A stretch of DNA of 13,361 bases from a bacterium. Lineage in GTDB: Bacteria; Chloroflexota; Dormibacteria; UBA8260; Bog-877. Shown here piece after piece: positions 1 through 11,212 of this stretch; position 1 is the stretch's first letter, and each line of letters opens with the position of its first letter. The stretch covers positions 1 to 13,361 of the forward strand of contig JAJYWT010000234.1 of assembly GCA_021791345.1 (NCBI GenBank), read 5' to 3'. The translations under genes were made by a program, and so were the position numbers. Below the pieces are notes generated by a model. That model was not told the origin of the DNA, made no database searches, and worked only from the letters and a program-made list of their open reading frames with translations.

Positions 1-228
1 TCCGATCTCCCGCGCTCGGCCACGAGGCGGACTCCACGCTCGGCCCGGTACGGCTGACCCTCGGGCCGGTCACCCCGGCTCCGATGCCCGAGTCAGCGCC
101 CGGGTCTCGTGATGCGAGAGGGAGCACCTGCCCTCAAGCGACGCGTGAGCACTGCACCGGGTCCGTCCGCGCGAGCGACCATCCGCCGCCACCGATCCGG
201 TCCACTACAGCTGTGCGGGTGGTCTCGC
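1..228. other. Left-edge region with no recognisable gene
   Basis: The 228 bases between the window edge and the anti-sigma stop codon show no credible protein. The open frames here are arginine- and proline-rich translations with no family motif. I saw no tRNA or rRNA signature. The only structure noted is the inverted repeat at 53-97, listed separately. A gene beginning to the left of the window could have its upstream region here. Confidence 0.5.
53..97. repeat. Long inverted repeat, possible terminator of the sigma/anti-sigma unit
   Basis: The left arm at 53-66 (GCTGACCCTCGGGC) and the right arm at 86-97 (GCCCGAGTCAGC) form a 12 bp stem. The stem has a two-base CC bulge in the left arm and a 19-base loop. 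On the minus strand it lies about 130 bases after the anti-sigma stop. No T-run follows it on the minus strand, so it is not a textbook intrinsic terminator. It could be a factor-assisted terminator, an RNA 3' stabiliser or an operator for a gene off the left edge. Confidence 0.35.
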
Positions 229-432
229 TCAGCCATCGGAGTTCATCCGGCCCGGGGGATTCCCTGACCGCGACAGCTCCGCTTGAAGCAGCACCATCGC
301 CCGGTAGAGCCCTGGACAGGTGTCGCAGCTGGCGACGTGCGCGAGCACTGCCTGCCGATCGCCCTCTCCGATGTCGCCGTCCAGCATGTCCGCGGCAAGG
401 TCCCGGGCCTCTCCACAGGTGAGCACCCTCAC
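229..432 (-). CDS. Short zinc-finger (ZAS-type) anti-sigma factor
   Basis: This is a predicted 67-residue cytoplasmic anti-sigma factor that should bind and hold inactive the ECF sigma factor encoded just upstream. Its zinc site is C6, H32, C36 and C39, an H-x3-C-x2-C finger with an N-terminal cysteine 26 residues before the histidine. This is the same spacing as the known ligands C11, H37, C41 and C44 of Streptomyces RsrA. A GTG start at 432 is chosen because GGAGG lies seven bases upstream and the start overlaps the sigma stop (GTGA), which implies translational coupling. There is no membrane segment, unlike many anti-sigma factors. The protein ends about 28 residues after the last cysteine, so it is close to a bare ZAS domain. 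Redox sensing is an inference. Many ZAS proteins share this motif without being redox switches. Confidence 0.8.
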   Translation of the reverse strand: MRVLTCGEARDLAADMLDGDIGEGDRQAVLAHVASCDTCPGLYRAMVLLQAELSRSGNPPGRMNSDG

Positions 433-980
433 TGCGAAGCCTCCGCAAGGATGGTCACCAGGGCCTGGCGCCCCCGGCGCAGGTGGGATTTCACGGTCGG
501 CAGCGGGGTGGAGGTCATCTCCGCTATCTCCGCGGCGGTCCACCCCTCCACGTCGTGGAGGACGACGGTCCGGTTCTGATCGGGGCTGAGCTCGGCCAGT
601 GCCCGGCGCAGCTGCGACGCCTGCTGCGCCGCCAGCGCGACCACCTCTGGGTCGACGGTGTACTGCGGGTCCTGCCATAGCGCCTCCCTCATCAGCTCTC
701 TCTCCGTGGCCTCCGCGGAGTGGCGGCGCCGCAATCGGTCGTGGCAGGTGTTCACGCAGATGCGCTGGACCCAGGTGCAGACGTTGGCCTCGGATCTGAA
801 GCTCCCCCGCTTGGAGATCGCCTTCAGCGCCGAATCCTGGAAGGCGTCCTCGGCCGAGTCGGGGTCACCCAGCATGTAGGTGGCCATCCGCACCAACCGC
901 GGGCGGACAGACTCCAGACAGGAGTTGAGGTCCGCCTCGCTCAACGGTTCCACCACGGCGCAAGTATGGATGAACCTCAT
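429..980 (-). CDS. ECF-family RNA polymerase sigma factor (sigma-70 regions 2 and 4)
   Basis: A 183-residue extracytoplasmic-function sigma factor that would direct RNA polymerase to a stress regulon. Region 2 spans about residues 24-88, with the core-binding segment around GDPDSAEDAFQD (38-49) and the -10 recognition segment around TWVQRICVNTCHDRLRRR (69-86). Region 4 spans about 123-175, with a helix-turn-helix around EGWTAAEIAEM and LPTVKSHLRRGRQAL. Region 3 is absent, as expected for the class. The start is uncertain. ATG at 980 gives a normal N-terminus, ATG at 1019 would add 13 residues, and neither has a clear Shine-Dalgarno. The frame stays open further upstream, but there it runs antisense to dps. 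The protein has five cysteines in its first 80 residues. It is coupled to the anti-sigma gene by a four-base overlap and diverges from dps. The regulon is unknown. Confidence 0.88.
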   Translation of the reverse strand: MRFIHTCAVVEPLSEADLNSCLESVRPRLVRMATYMLGDPDSAEDAFQDSALKAISKRGSFRSEANVCTWVQRICVNTCHDRLRRRHSAEATERELMREALWQDPQYTVDPEVVALAAQQASQLRRALAELSPDQNRTVVLHDVEGWTAAEIAEMTSTPLPTVKSHLRRGRQALVTILAEASQ

Positions 981-1025
981 AGCGCCGTGCCGTAGTTTGG
1001 TCTCCCCGCTGGATTCCATCCGTGG

Positions 1026-1056
1026 TAAGATTGGACAAAGTCCAAGTTTGAGGAGG
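1026..1056 (+). promoter_or_regulatory. dps-perR promoter with overlapping palindromic operator and RBS
   Basis: An extended -10 element, TGG then TAAGAT (1026-1031), is followed at once by the perfect inverted repeat TTGGAC-AAA-GTCCAA (1031-1045). The repeat covers the end of the -10 box and the expected transcription start near 1038. Its 15-base length and TT...AA ends match the 7-1-7 layout of Fur/PerR boxes, although the sequence is GC-richer than the Bacillus PerR box. No good -35 box was found 16-18 bases upstream, in keeping with an extended -10 promoter. A strong Shine-Dalgarno, AGGAGG at 1051-1056, lies five bases before the dps ATG. Repression by the Fur-family protein encoded downstream is the likely control, by inference. 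Confidence 0.6.
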
Positions 1057-1061
1057 ATGCC

Positions 1062-1532
1062 ATGCCTGTGATCGAGGGCGCGTTGCCCAAGCCGGTGGCC
1101 ACCGAGGTGAGCGCGCAGATGCAGAAGCTGCTGGTGGATTTCACGGACCTGGCGATCCAGGGGAAGCAGGCCCACTGGCATGTGATCGGGCCCAACTTCG
1201 AGTCCGTGCATCTGCAGCTGGATCAGATCGTGACCGACGCCCGGCTGTGGGCCGACACCATGGCTGAGCGGGCGGTCGCCCTGGGCACGGCGGTAGACGG
1301 CAACGCCGCCACCGTGGCGGCGCAGAGCTCCCTGCCCCCGTTCCCCCCCGGCTACCAGGACGCGCATCTCGTGGTTGCCGAGATCGCCGACCGGATGCGG
1401 CTGGTGATTCAGGATGCCCGCCTCGGCCTGGACCGCCTTGGCGAGCTCGATCCGGTGAGCCAGGATCTGGTGATCGGGATCCTGGAGGCGCTCGAGAAGC
1501 ACCTCTGGATGTTCCAGGCGCAGCTCAGCTGA
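1062..1532 (+). CDS. dps: Dps-family DNA-binding mini-ferritin (ferroxidase)
   Basis: A 156-residue Dps/mini-ferritin. Such proteins form hollow dodecamers that oxidise Fe(II), preferably with hydrogen peroxide, and store the ferric mineral, protecting DNA from Fenton chemistry. The signature KQAHWHVIG (35-43) is followed by ESVHLQLD and ADTMAER. The intersubunit ferroxidase ligands are all present: H38, H50, D54, D65 and E69. Their spacing is identical to Listeria Dps H31, H43, D47, D58 and E62. Length is normal for the family. The N-terminus is short, with few lysines, so DNA binding through a basic tail is not evident. The ATG at 1062 is fixed by AGGAGG five bases upstream. The stop overlaps the start region of the Fur-family gene, so the two are probably co-transcribed and regulated by the palindrome at 1031-1045. 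Confidence 0.95.
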   Translation: MPVIEGALPKPVATEVSAQMQKLLVDFTDLAIQGKQAHWHVIGPNFESVHLQLDQIVTDARLWADTMAERAVALGTAVDGNAATVAAQSSLPPFPPGYQDAHLVVAEIADRMRLVIQDARLGLDRLGELDPVSQDLVIGILEALEKHLWMFQAQLS

Positions 1533-1966
1533 ACCAATCCCCGGACCGCCTGCTGGTCGCCGCCCAGCTCCGCAATCGAGGGCTGCGTGCGACCACGCCC
1601 CGGATCGCCGTCTACCAGGCGCTGGCGGAGATGGGCGGGCACCGCTCCGCCGACGAGGTGGTGGGCCACCTGCACAGCACCGGCCGGCCGCTGGCAAGGG
1701 CCTCGGTCTACAACAGCCTGGAGGCGATGGCCGCTGCCGACCTGATCCTGCGCGCGGACGCCGGCCCCGGCGCCGCCATCTACGAGGTCAACCCGGGATG
1801 GCACCACCACTTCGTCTGCCGCCGCTGCGGGCTGGTGGTGGACGTGCCCTGCGTGCGCGAGACCCGACCCTGCCTGGAGCCGGACCCCGCGCTGGGCCTG
1901 TTGGTGGACGAGGCGCAGATCATCTTCCGGGGGCTCTGCCCCCAGTGCGCGAACCTGCCGGCCTGA
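1529..1966 (+). CDS. Fur-family metalloregulator, probably PerR-type peroxide sensor
   Basis: A 145-residue Fur-family dimeric repressor. The N-terminal winged helix runs from LRNRGLRATTPR (14-25) to the recognition helix ARASVYNSLEAM (56-67). The C-terminal metal domain has HHH at 92-94. A structural zinc site is formed by C97/C100 and C137/C140. The regulatory-site candidates are H38, E86, H92, H94 and D105. D105 aligns with B. subtilis PerR D104, a position held by glutamate in Fur and tied to peroxide sensitivity. H38 aligns with PerR H37, which is oxidised by peroxide. The start is inferred. There is no ATG or GTG before residue 35, and ATG 1631 would remove the first helices. CTG at 1529 overlaps the dps stop (CTGA) and puts every metal ligand at PerR numbering plus one. 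CTG at 1550 or 1553 are alternatives. It probably regulates dps and itself. Confidence 0.85.
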   Translation: MNQSPDRLLVAAQLRNRGLRATTPRIAVYQALAEMGGHRSADEVVGHLHSTGRPLARASVYNSLEAMAAADLILRADAGPGAAIYEVNPGWHHHFVCRRCGLVVDVPCVRETRPCLEPDPALGLLVDEAQIIFRGLCPQCANLPA

Positions 1967-2039
1967 GCTGAGGCTCGGTCCAGCAAGCCGGCGGCCGGGC
2001 GCCCCAGAGGGGGTACGGCCCGCGATATTCGATCTCAAA

Positions 2040-2058
2040 CTCCCGGTGGTGCCGGGAG
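2040..2058 (-). terminator. Distal hairpin of the rpoC 3' end, likely intrinsic terminator
   Basis: Arms CTCCCGG (2040-2046) and CCGGGAG (2052-2058) form a 7 bp stem with a five-base loop. Read on the minus strand it is followed by TTTGAG, a short T-run. It lies about 40 bases beyond the rpoC stop and downstream of a stronger hairpin, so the two form a tandem terminator for the rplJ-rplL-rpoB-rpoC operon. Confidence 0.6.
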
Positions 2059-2061
2059 CTG

Positions 2062-2091
2062 GAGCCGGCCGGGAGCACTCCCGGCCGGCTC
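2062..2091. terminator. Strong GC-rich hairpin between convergent perR-like gene and rpoC
   Basis: A perfect 14-base inverted repeat, GAGCCGGCCGGGAG (2062-2075) and CTCCCGGCCGGCTC (2078-2091), is separated by only CA. The real loop is therefore about four bases with a 13 bp stem. It starts seven bases after the rpoC stop on the minus strand. It has no T-run on either side and is symmetric, so it can act in both directions and may also stop rightward transcription from dps-perR. Confidence 0.65.
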
Positions 2092-2098
2092 AGCGGTC

Positions 2099-6460
<4,362 letters not shown>

Positions 6461-6470
6461 GGCTTGTCCG

Positions 6471-6476
6471 CCTCCT
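6471..6476 (-). promoter_or_regulatory. rpoC ribosome binding site deciding a TTG start
   Basis: The minus strand reads AGGAGG here, a full match to the anti-Shine-Dalgarno, with ten bases to the TTG at 6460. No ATG or GTG lies between, and the next in-frame residues match the conserved beta' N-terminus, so TTG is the most likely start. The spacing is slightly longer than ideal. Confidence 0.7.
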
Positions 6477-6565
6477 GGCGAATTGGTGGATGAGCGGGTA
6501 CCCGAGCGCAGTCAGCTCGCCGAGATCGGCTGCGCCCACAGGGGAATCGGAAATGAACGTCACTC

Positions 6566-9500
6566 TCAGCGGCCGATGTCCTCGGCATCGTCGCGTTCGT
6601 CGCGCTCCAGGTTGATGCCCAAGCCCAGCGGCAGATCGGGCATGTCGTCCTCCGCGAACACGATCTGTTCCTCGTTCTCGGACATGATCTCCACCCCCAG
6701 GCCCAGCCCCTGGAGCTCCTTGACCAGAACCCGGAAGGACTCCGGGATCCCGGCATCCAGGGTGTTGTCACCCTTGACGATCGCCTCATAGGCCTTGACC
6801 CGGCCCACGATGTCGTCGGACTTGATGGTGAGGATCTCCTGGAGGATGTGGCTGGCCCCGTAGGCCTCCAGCGCCCAAACCTCCATCTCCCCGAACCGCT
6901 GGCCCCCGAACTGGGCCTTGCCTCCCAGCGGCTGCTGGGTGACCAGGCTGTAGGGGCCGGTGCTACGGGCGTGGATCTTGTCCTCGACCAGGTGGTGCAG
7001 CTTGAGCATGTAGATGATCCCCACCGTGATCGGCTGCTCGAAGTACTCCCCGGTGCGGCCGTCGCGGAGCATCACCTTGCCGTCGCGCGGCAGGCCCGCC
7101 CGCTCGAGCTCGTCCTCGATCTCCGGCTCGGTCGCCCCGTCAAACACCGGGGTTGCGACCTTGATCCCCAGCGCCGAGGCGGCCCAGCCCAGATGGGTCT
7201 CCAGGACCTGGCCCAGGTTCATCCGGCTGGGGACCCCCAGCGGGTTCAGCACGATCTCCACCGGGGTCCCGTCCGGCATGAACGGCAAATCCTCGATGGG
7301 CAGGATCCGGGCGATGACGCCCTTGTTGCCGTGGCGGCCAGCCATCTTGTCGCCCTGGCTGATCTTGCGCTTCTGGGCGACGTAGATCCGGATCAGCTCG
7401 TTGACGCCGGCCGGCAGCTCGTCCTTGTTGGTGCGGCTGAAGTGCTTGACATCGACCACCACCCCGCGCTCTCCGTGCGGCACCCGCAGTGAGCTGTCGC
7501 GGACCTCCTTGGACTTCTCCCCGAAGATCGCGCGCAGCAGGCGCTCCTCAGCGGAGAGCTCGGACTCCCCCTTGGGAGTGGTCTTGCCGACCAGGATGTC
7601 GCCCTGCTGGACCTCCGCCCCGACGTACACGATGCCGCGCTCGTCCAGGTTGCGCAGGCTCTCCTCGCCCACGTTGGGCAGCTCCCGGGAGATCTCCTCG
7701 GGGCCGAGCTTGGTCTCCCGGACCTCGACCTCGAACTCCTCGATGTGGATGGAGGTGTACTTGTCGTCGCGCACCACCGACTCGCTGATCAGGATCGCGT
7801 CCTCGTAGTTGTAGCCCTCCCAGGGCATGAAGGCGACCAGGACGTTCTGGCCCAGGGCCAGCTCACCCCGATCGGTGGCCGGGCCGTCCACCAGGACCGC
7901 GCCCGCCTCCACGTGGTCACCGGGATTGACGATCACCTTCTGGGAGAGGCACGTCCCCTGGTTGCTGCGCACGAACTTGTGCACCCCGTACCAGACGTCG
8001 GGCCCCTCGCCATCGGGGTGGAAGAGGATCCCGAGGCCGCTGTCCTGGCCGCTGCGGACGATCTTGACGCGCTCGTCCACCTCGCCCAGGGGCACGTTGA
8101 TCCCCACCACCGTCCCCGCCGAGGGAGCGGTGATGAGCTCCCCGCTGTCCTTGGCGGCGTAGAGCTCCATGCCGGTGCCCACCACCGGAGAGTCGCTGTT
8201 GACCAGCGGCACCGCCTGGCGCTGCATGTTCGAGCCCATCAGCGCCCGGTTGGCGTCGTCGTGCTCCAGGAAGGGGATCATCGCGGTCGCGACCGAGACG
8301 ATCTGCTTGGGCGAGACGTCCACGTAGTCCACGTCGACGATGGGCACATCCTTGAAGGTGTGGCGGGTGCGGGCGGGGGTGTGCTCCACCAGGAACTTCC
8401 CCTCCGGGGAGATCGGGGCGTTGGCCTGCGCGACCGTGTACTTGTCCTCCTCGTCAGCGGAGAGGAAGTTGATCTCGTCGGTGACCCAGGGGACGATCGA
8501 GACCTCGGTGACCCCCGCCTTGGTGAGGGTCGCCAGCTCGGAGGCGCCGACCACGGTCCCGGCGGGCAGCCCCGCCACCTCCTCGCGCAGCTCCCGGCCG
8601 ATCAGGAGCTCGCCGTCCTTGGGCAGGGTCAGGGAGTGGTGGATGCGCCGGAACGGGGTCTCGATGAAACCGAAGTCGTTGACCCTGGCGAAGGTCGCCA
8701 GCGACCCCATCAGCCCGATGTTCGGCCCCTCGGGGGTCTCGATCGGGCAGATCCGGCCGTAGTGGCTGCTGTGGACGTCCCGGACGTCGAAGCCGGCCCG
8801 CTCCCGGGAGAGGCCACCCGGGCCCAGCGCCGACAGCCTCCGCTTGTGGGTGAGCTCGGACAGGGGGTTGGTCTGGTCCATGAACTGCGAGAGCTGGCTG
8901 GACCCGAAGAACTCCTTGATCGCGGCCACCACCGGTCGGGCGTTGATGAGGGAGGCGGCGGTGACGGTGGTCGCGTCGCAGATCGTCATCCGCTCCTTGA
9001 TGATCCGCTCCATCCGCAGCAGCCCGGTCCGGAACTGGTTCTGCAGCAGCTCGCCGACCCCGCGGACGCGGCGGTTGCCCAGGTGGTCGATGTCATCCGG
9101 CTCGCCGTGACCGTTGTTGAGCTCGATCAGGCGGCGGATGATGTTGATGAAGTCCTCGTGCGCCAGCACCCTCAGCTCGGGGTCCTCGGCACGGCGCCTT
9201 GCCTCCGCCTCGGAGAGCCCGAGCCGCTTGTCCAGCTTGAACCGGCCGACCCGGCCCAGATCGAACCGGCGGGGGTTGAAGAAGAGCGCCTGGAGCAGGT
9301 TGCGGGCGTTCTCCACGGTTGGGGGGTCCCCGGGCCGGATCTTGCGGTAGAGCTCGATCAACGCCTCGTTGACGTCGTGGCTGGGATCCTTCTCCAGCGT
9401 GGCGTCGATGTAGCGGTGCTCGGGGTCGACGTCGACCTCGTGGAAGAACTGGCGGATGTCATCGTCGCTGGGGTAGCCCAGCGCCCGGATCAGGGTGGTC

Positions 9501-10093
9501 GCCTGGAACTTGCGCTTGCGATCGATCTTGGCGGTGAGGATGTCCTTGGTCGAGGTCTCGATCTCCAGCCAGGCGCCCCGGTTGGGGATGAACTTAACGG
9601 CGTAGAGCGGCCGGCCCGTCACCGGGTGCTCCGCGCCGGCGGTGAAGTACACCCCCGGCGACCGCACCAGCTGGCTCACCACCACCCTCTCGGTCCCGTT
9701 GACCAGGAAGGTCCCCTCCCCCGTCATCATCGGGAAGTCGCCGAGATAGACCTCCGACTCCTTGATCTCGCCCGCCGCCTCCCCGGTCTTGATGTGCAGC
9801 CGGGTCATGATCCGCAGCGGCGCCGAGAAGGTCATGTCGCGGTTGCGGCATTCCTCCTGGTCGAACTTGGGCTCCCCGAAGCTGTAGTCCAGAAACCGGA
9901 GCTCGTAGTTCTTGCCGGTGTAGTCGGTGATGGGGTTGATCTCGTCGAAGAGCTCGCGCAGCCCCGACTCCACAAACCACCTGAACGAGTTCAGCTGGGT
10001 TTCGATCAGGTTGCCTACCTGCAGCATCTCGGGGATCTTCCCGTAGCTGTGGCGGGCGGGCGCGGAGGGCATGGCAGCACGAATTGGCGGCAT
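6566..10093 (-). CDS. rpoB: DNA-directed RNA polymerase subunit beta
   Basis: The second catalytic subunit of RNA polymerase, 1175 residues, close to the basic bacterial length without the large E. coli lineage inserts. The fork and rifampicin-pocket segment is at about 396-427. It carries D406, H416 and S421, equivalent to E. coli D516, H526 and S531. The active-site lysines K916 and K924 lie in [12 protein letters not shown] and match E. coli K1065 and K1073. The conserved C-terminal block [20 protein letters not shown] is intact. After HLGW the chain goes directly to [14 protein letters not shown], without the extra segment I recall in actinobacterial RpoB. ATG at 10093 is preceded by GGAG at about 11 bases; a second in-frame ATG seven codons in lacks a site. 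It lies 136 bases after rplL, with hairpins in between, and upstream of rpoC. Confidence 0.98.
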   Translation of the reverse strand: MPPIRAAMPSAPARHSYGKIPEMLQVGNLIETQLNSFRWFVESGLRELFDEINPITDYTGKNYELRFLDYSFGEPKFDQEECRNRDMTFSAPLRIMTRLHIKTGEAAGEIKESEVYLGDFPMMTGEGTFLVNGTERVVVSQLVRSPGVYFTAGAEHPVTGRPLYAVKFIPNRGAWLEIETSTKDILTAKIDRKRKFQATTLIRALGYPSDDDIRQFFHEVDVDPEHRYIDATLEKDPSHDVNEALIELYRKIRPGDPPTVENARNLLQALFFNPRRFDLGRVGRFKLDKRLGLSEAEARRRAEDPELRVLAHEDFINIIRRLIELNNGHGEPDDIDHLGNRRVRGVGELLQNQFRTGLLRMERIIKERMTICDATTVTAASLINARPVVAAIKEFFGSSQLSQFMDQTNPLSELTHKRRLSALGPGGLSRERAGFDVRDVHSSHYGRICPIETPEGPNIGLMGSLATFARVNDFGFIETPFRRIHHSLTLPKDGELLIGRELREEVAGLPAGTVVGASELATLTKAGVTEVSIVPWVTDEINFLSADEEDKYTVAQANAPISPEGKFLVEHTPARTRHTFKDVPIVDVDYVDVSPKQIVSVATAMIPFLEHDDANRALMGSNMQRQAVPLVNSDSPVVGTGMELYAAKDSGELITAPSAGTVVGINVPLGEVDERVKIVRSGQDSGLGILFHPDGEGPDVWYGVHKFVRSNQGTCLSQKVIVNPGDHVEAGAVLVDGPATDRGELALGQNVLVAFMPWEGYNYEDAILISESVVRDDKYTSIHIEEFEVEVRETKLGPEEISRELPNVGEESLRNLDERGIVYVGAEVQQGDILVGKTTPKGESELSAEERLLRAIFGEKSKEVRDSSLRVPHGERGVVVDVKHFSRTNKDELPAGVNELIRIYVAQKRKISQGDKMAGRHGNKGVIARILPIEDLPFMPDGTPVEIVLNPLGVPSRMNLGQVLETHLGWAASALGIKVATPVFDGATEPEIEDELERAGLPRDGKVMLRDGRTGEYFEQPITVGIIYMLKLHHLVEDKIHARSTGPYSLVTQQPLGGKAQFGGQRFGEMEVWALEAYGASHILQEILTIKSDDIVGRVKAYEAIVKGDNTLDAGIPESFRVLVKELQGLGLGVEIMSENEEQIVFAEDDMPDLPLGLGINLERDERDDAEDIGR

Positions 10094-10181
10094 AAGCTAC
10101 AGTTCTCCAGGCAAACGGAAACGTAGGGTGAACTTCACGGGTGAGGGAAGCTCAATGCTACCACACCTGCGAGCCGCACCT

Positions 10182-10225
10182 GCTGGGACACCCCAGCCAA
10201 TCGATCCCCGGACCGGCTTTCGGGG
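10182..10225 (-). promoter_or_regulatory. Two hairpins in the rplL-rpoB intergenic region
   Basis: Read leftward after the rplL stop, the first inverted repeat is CCCCG/CGGGG (10206-10210 and 10221-10225) with a ten-base loop. The second is GCTGGG/CCCAGC (10182-10187 and 10192-10197) with a four-base loop. Neither is followed by a T-run. Their position matches that of the E. coli rplL-rpoB attenuator and RNase III processing region, so they may reduce or process rpoBC message relative to the abundant L7/L12 message. That role is an inference. The stems are short. Confidence 0.4.
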
Positions 10226-10229
10226 CGTC

Positions 10230-10610
10230 TTACTTGATCTCGGCGGTCGCGCCTGCCTCCTGGATCTTCTTGGCCACGGACTCGGCCTCCTCGCGGGAAA
10301 CCCCCTCCTTGACCGGCTTGGGAGCGCCGTCCACCAGGTCCTTGGCCTCCTTGAGGCCCAGCCCGGTGATCTCCCGGACCGCCTTGATGGCGGCGATCTT
10401 CTGGTCGCCGGCCGCGGTCAGGATGACCGAGAACTCGGTCTGCTCCTCAGCCTCGGCGGTGGCAGCGGCAGCCGGTGCGGCCGCGACCGCGACCGGGGCG
10501 GCCGCGGTGATCCCGTACTTGTCCTCGATCGCCTTCTTGGCGTTGACCAGGTCGAGGACGGTCCAATCCGCCAGCGCCTCGACGAAGTCCTCTACTGTCA
10601 CCTTGCTCAT
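10230..10610 (-). CDS. rplL: 50S ribosomal protein L7/L12
   Basis: The multicopy stalk protein that recruits and stimulates translation-factor GTPases, 126 residues. Residues 1-33 form the helical dimerisation domain that docks on L10. Residues 34-55 are the Ala/Pro/Val-rich flexible hinge. Residues 57-126 are the factor-binding domain, with the conserved run [21 protein letters not shown] (82-102) that contacts EF-G and EF-Tu. Length and composition are normal. The ATG at 10610 follows a strong GGAGG about six bases upstream. A small hairpin (CCAC-TTAC-GTGG, 10625-10636) sits just before the ribosome site in the 59-base gap after rplJ. It is co-transcribed with rplJ and probably translated much more often. 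Confidence 0.98.
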   Translation of the reverse strand: MSKVTVEDFVEALADWTVLDLVNAKKAIEDKYGITAAAPVAVAAAPAAAATAEAEEQTEFSVILTAAGDQKIAAIKAVREITGLGLKEAKDLVDGAPKPVKEGVSREEAESVAKKIQEAGATAEIK

Positions 10611-10669
10611 AGCACCCTCCTAGGCCACTTACGTGGTTGTTGCAAATTCGATGGAAAACCGAGCGGGTC

Positions 10670-11212
10670 TCAGGCAGCCGCCTGCTTGGCGTCCAGGAGG
10701 CCGACCAGGTCCCGAACCGGGGCCTCCAGCAGCCCGACCAGCTGGGACATGGGAGCCTCCAGCACCGCCAGCAGCTGAGACATGAGGATGTCCCGGCTGG
10801 GCAGCTCCGCCAGCTGACGGACCTCGGCTGGGGAGAGCACGTTACCCTCCGCGATCCCGCCCCGGACCATCTCCTGCCGGCGGTTGGTCCGGGCGTACTC
10901 CATCAGGATCCGCGCCGGAGCGCTGAGGTCCTGGTAGCTGATGGCGATCGCGGTCGGCCCCACCAGGTGGGGGTTGAGCTCGCTAAGCCCGGCCTGGTCG
11001 CTGGCACGGCGGGCCAGGGTGTTCTTCACGACCACGTAGTCGATCCCCTCCTGGCGCAGCGCCTGCCTCAGGCTCTCCAGCTGGGCGACCGTGAGGCCCC
11101 GATAGTCGGTGAGGACCGCGGACTTCATCCGGCCCAGCTTCTCCGCCAGCTCGGCCACGTTCTCCTGCTTGGCCTCGGGGATCCGAGCCGCGCCATGCTT
11201 GTCGGCGATCAT
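10670..11212 (-). CDS. rplJ: 50S ribosomal protein L10
   Basis: The stalk-base protein, 180 residues. The N-terminal globular domain (about 1-130) binds 23S rRNA beside L11 and, in well-studied bacteria, also the leader of its own mRNA to repress translation. Conserved features include VLTDYRGLTVAQ and VVKNTLARRA. The C-terminal helix carries three consecutive 11-residue units at 144-154, 155-165 and 166-176 (consensus MSQLVGLLEAP). They are encoded by three 33-base units at 10685-10783. Each such unit is expected to hold one L12 dimer. The ATG at 11212 follows AGGAGG by nine bases. It is the first gene of this operon; the usual upstream neighbour rplA is absent and the next gene is divergent. 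Confidence 0.97.
   Translation of the reverse strand: MIADKHGAARIPEAKQENVAELAEKLGRMKSAVLTDYRGLTVAQLESLRQALRQEGIDYVVVKNTLARRASDQAGLSELNPHLVGPTAIAISYQDLSAPARILMEYARTNRRQEMVRGGIAEGNVLSPAEVRQLAELPSRDILMSQLLAVLEAPMSQLVGLLEAPVRDLVGLLDAKQAAA

Noticed and set aside
1..228. Short open frames on both strands near the left edge
   Set aside because: Low-complexity Arg/Pro-rich translations with no ribosome sites and no recognisable family.
992..1017. GGAAT on the minus strand (1013-1017) as an ECF/SigR-type -35 box for autoregulation of the sigma gene
   Set aside because: No GTT-like -10 was found 16-19 bases downstream, and the match is only five bases.
429..1697. A 422-residue minus-strand frame that would add about 240 residues to the ECF sigma factor
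   Set aside because: The extra part is antisense to dps and the Fur-family gene and has no domain. The sigma homology starts near 940, so the true start is 980 or 1019.
7745..10126. A 793-residue open frame on the plus strand, antisense to rpoB (and a shorter one at 6848-7492)
   Set aside because: Same GC-codon shadow as above. No family motif, and it lies fully across conserved rpoB sequence.
10161..10183. ACCTGC repeated twice between rplL and rpoB
   Set aside because: Only a six-to-seven-base direct repeat in GC-rich DNA, too short to separate from chance.
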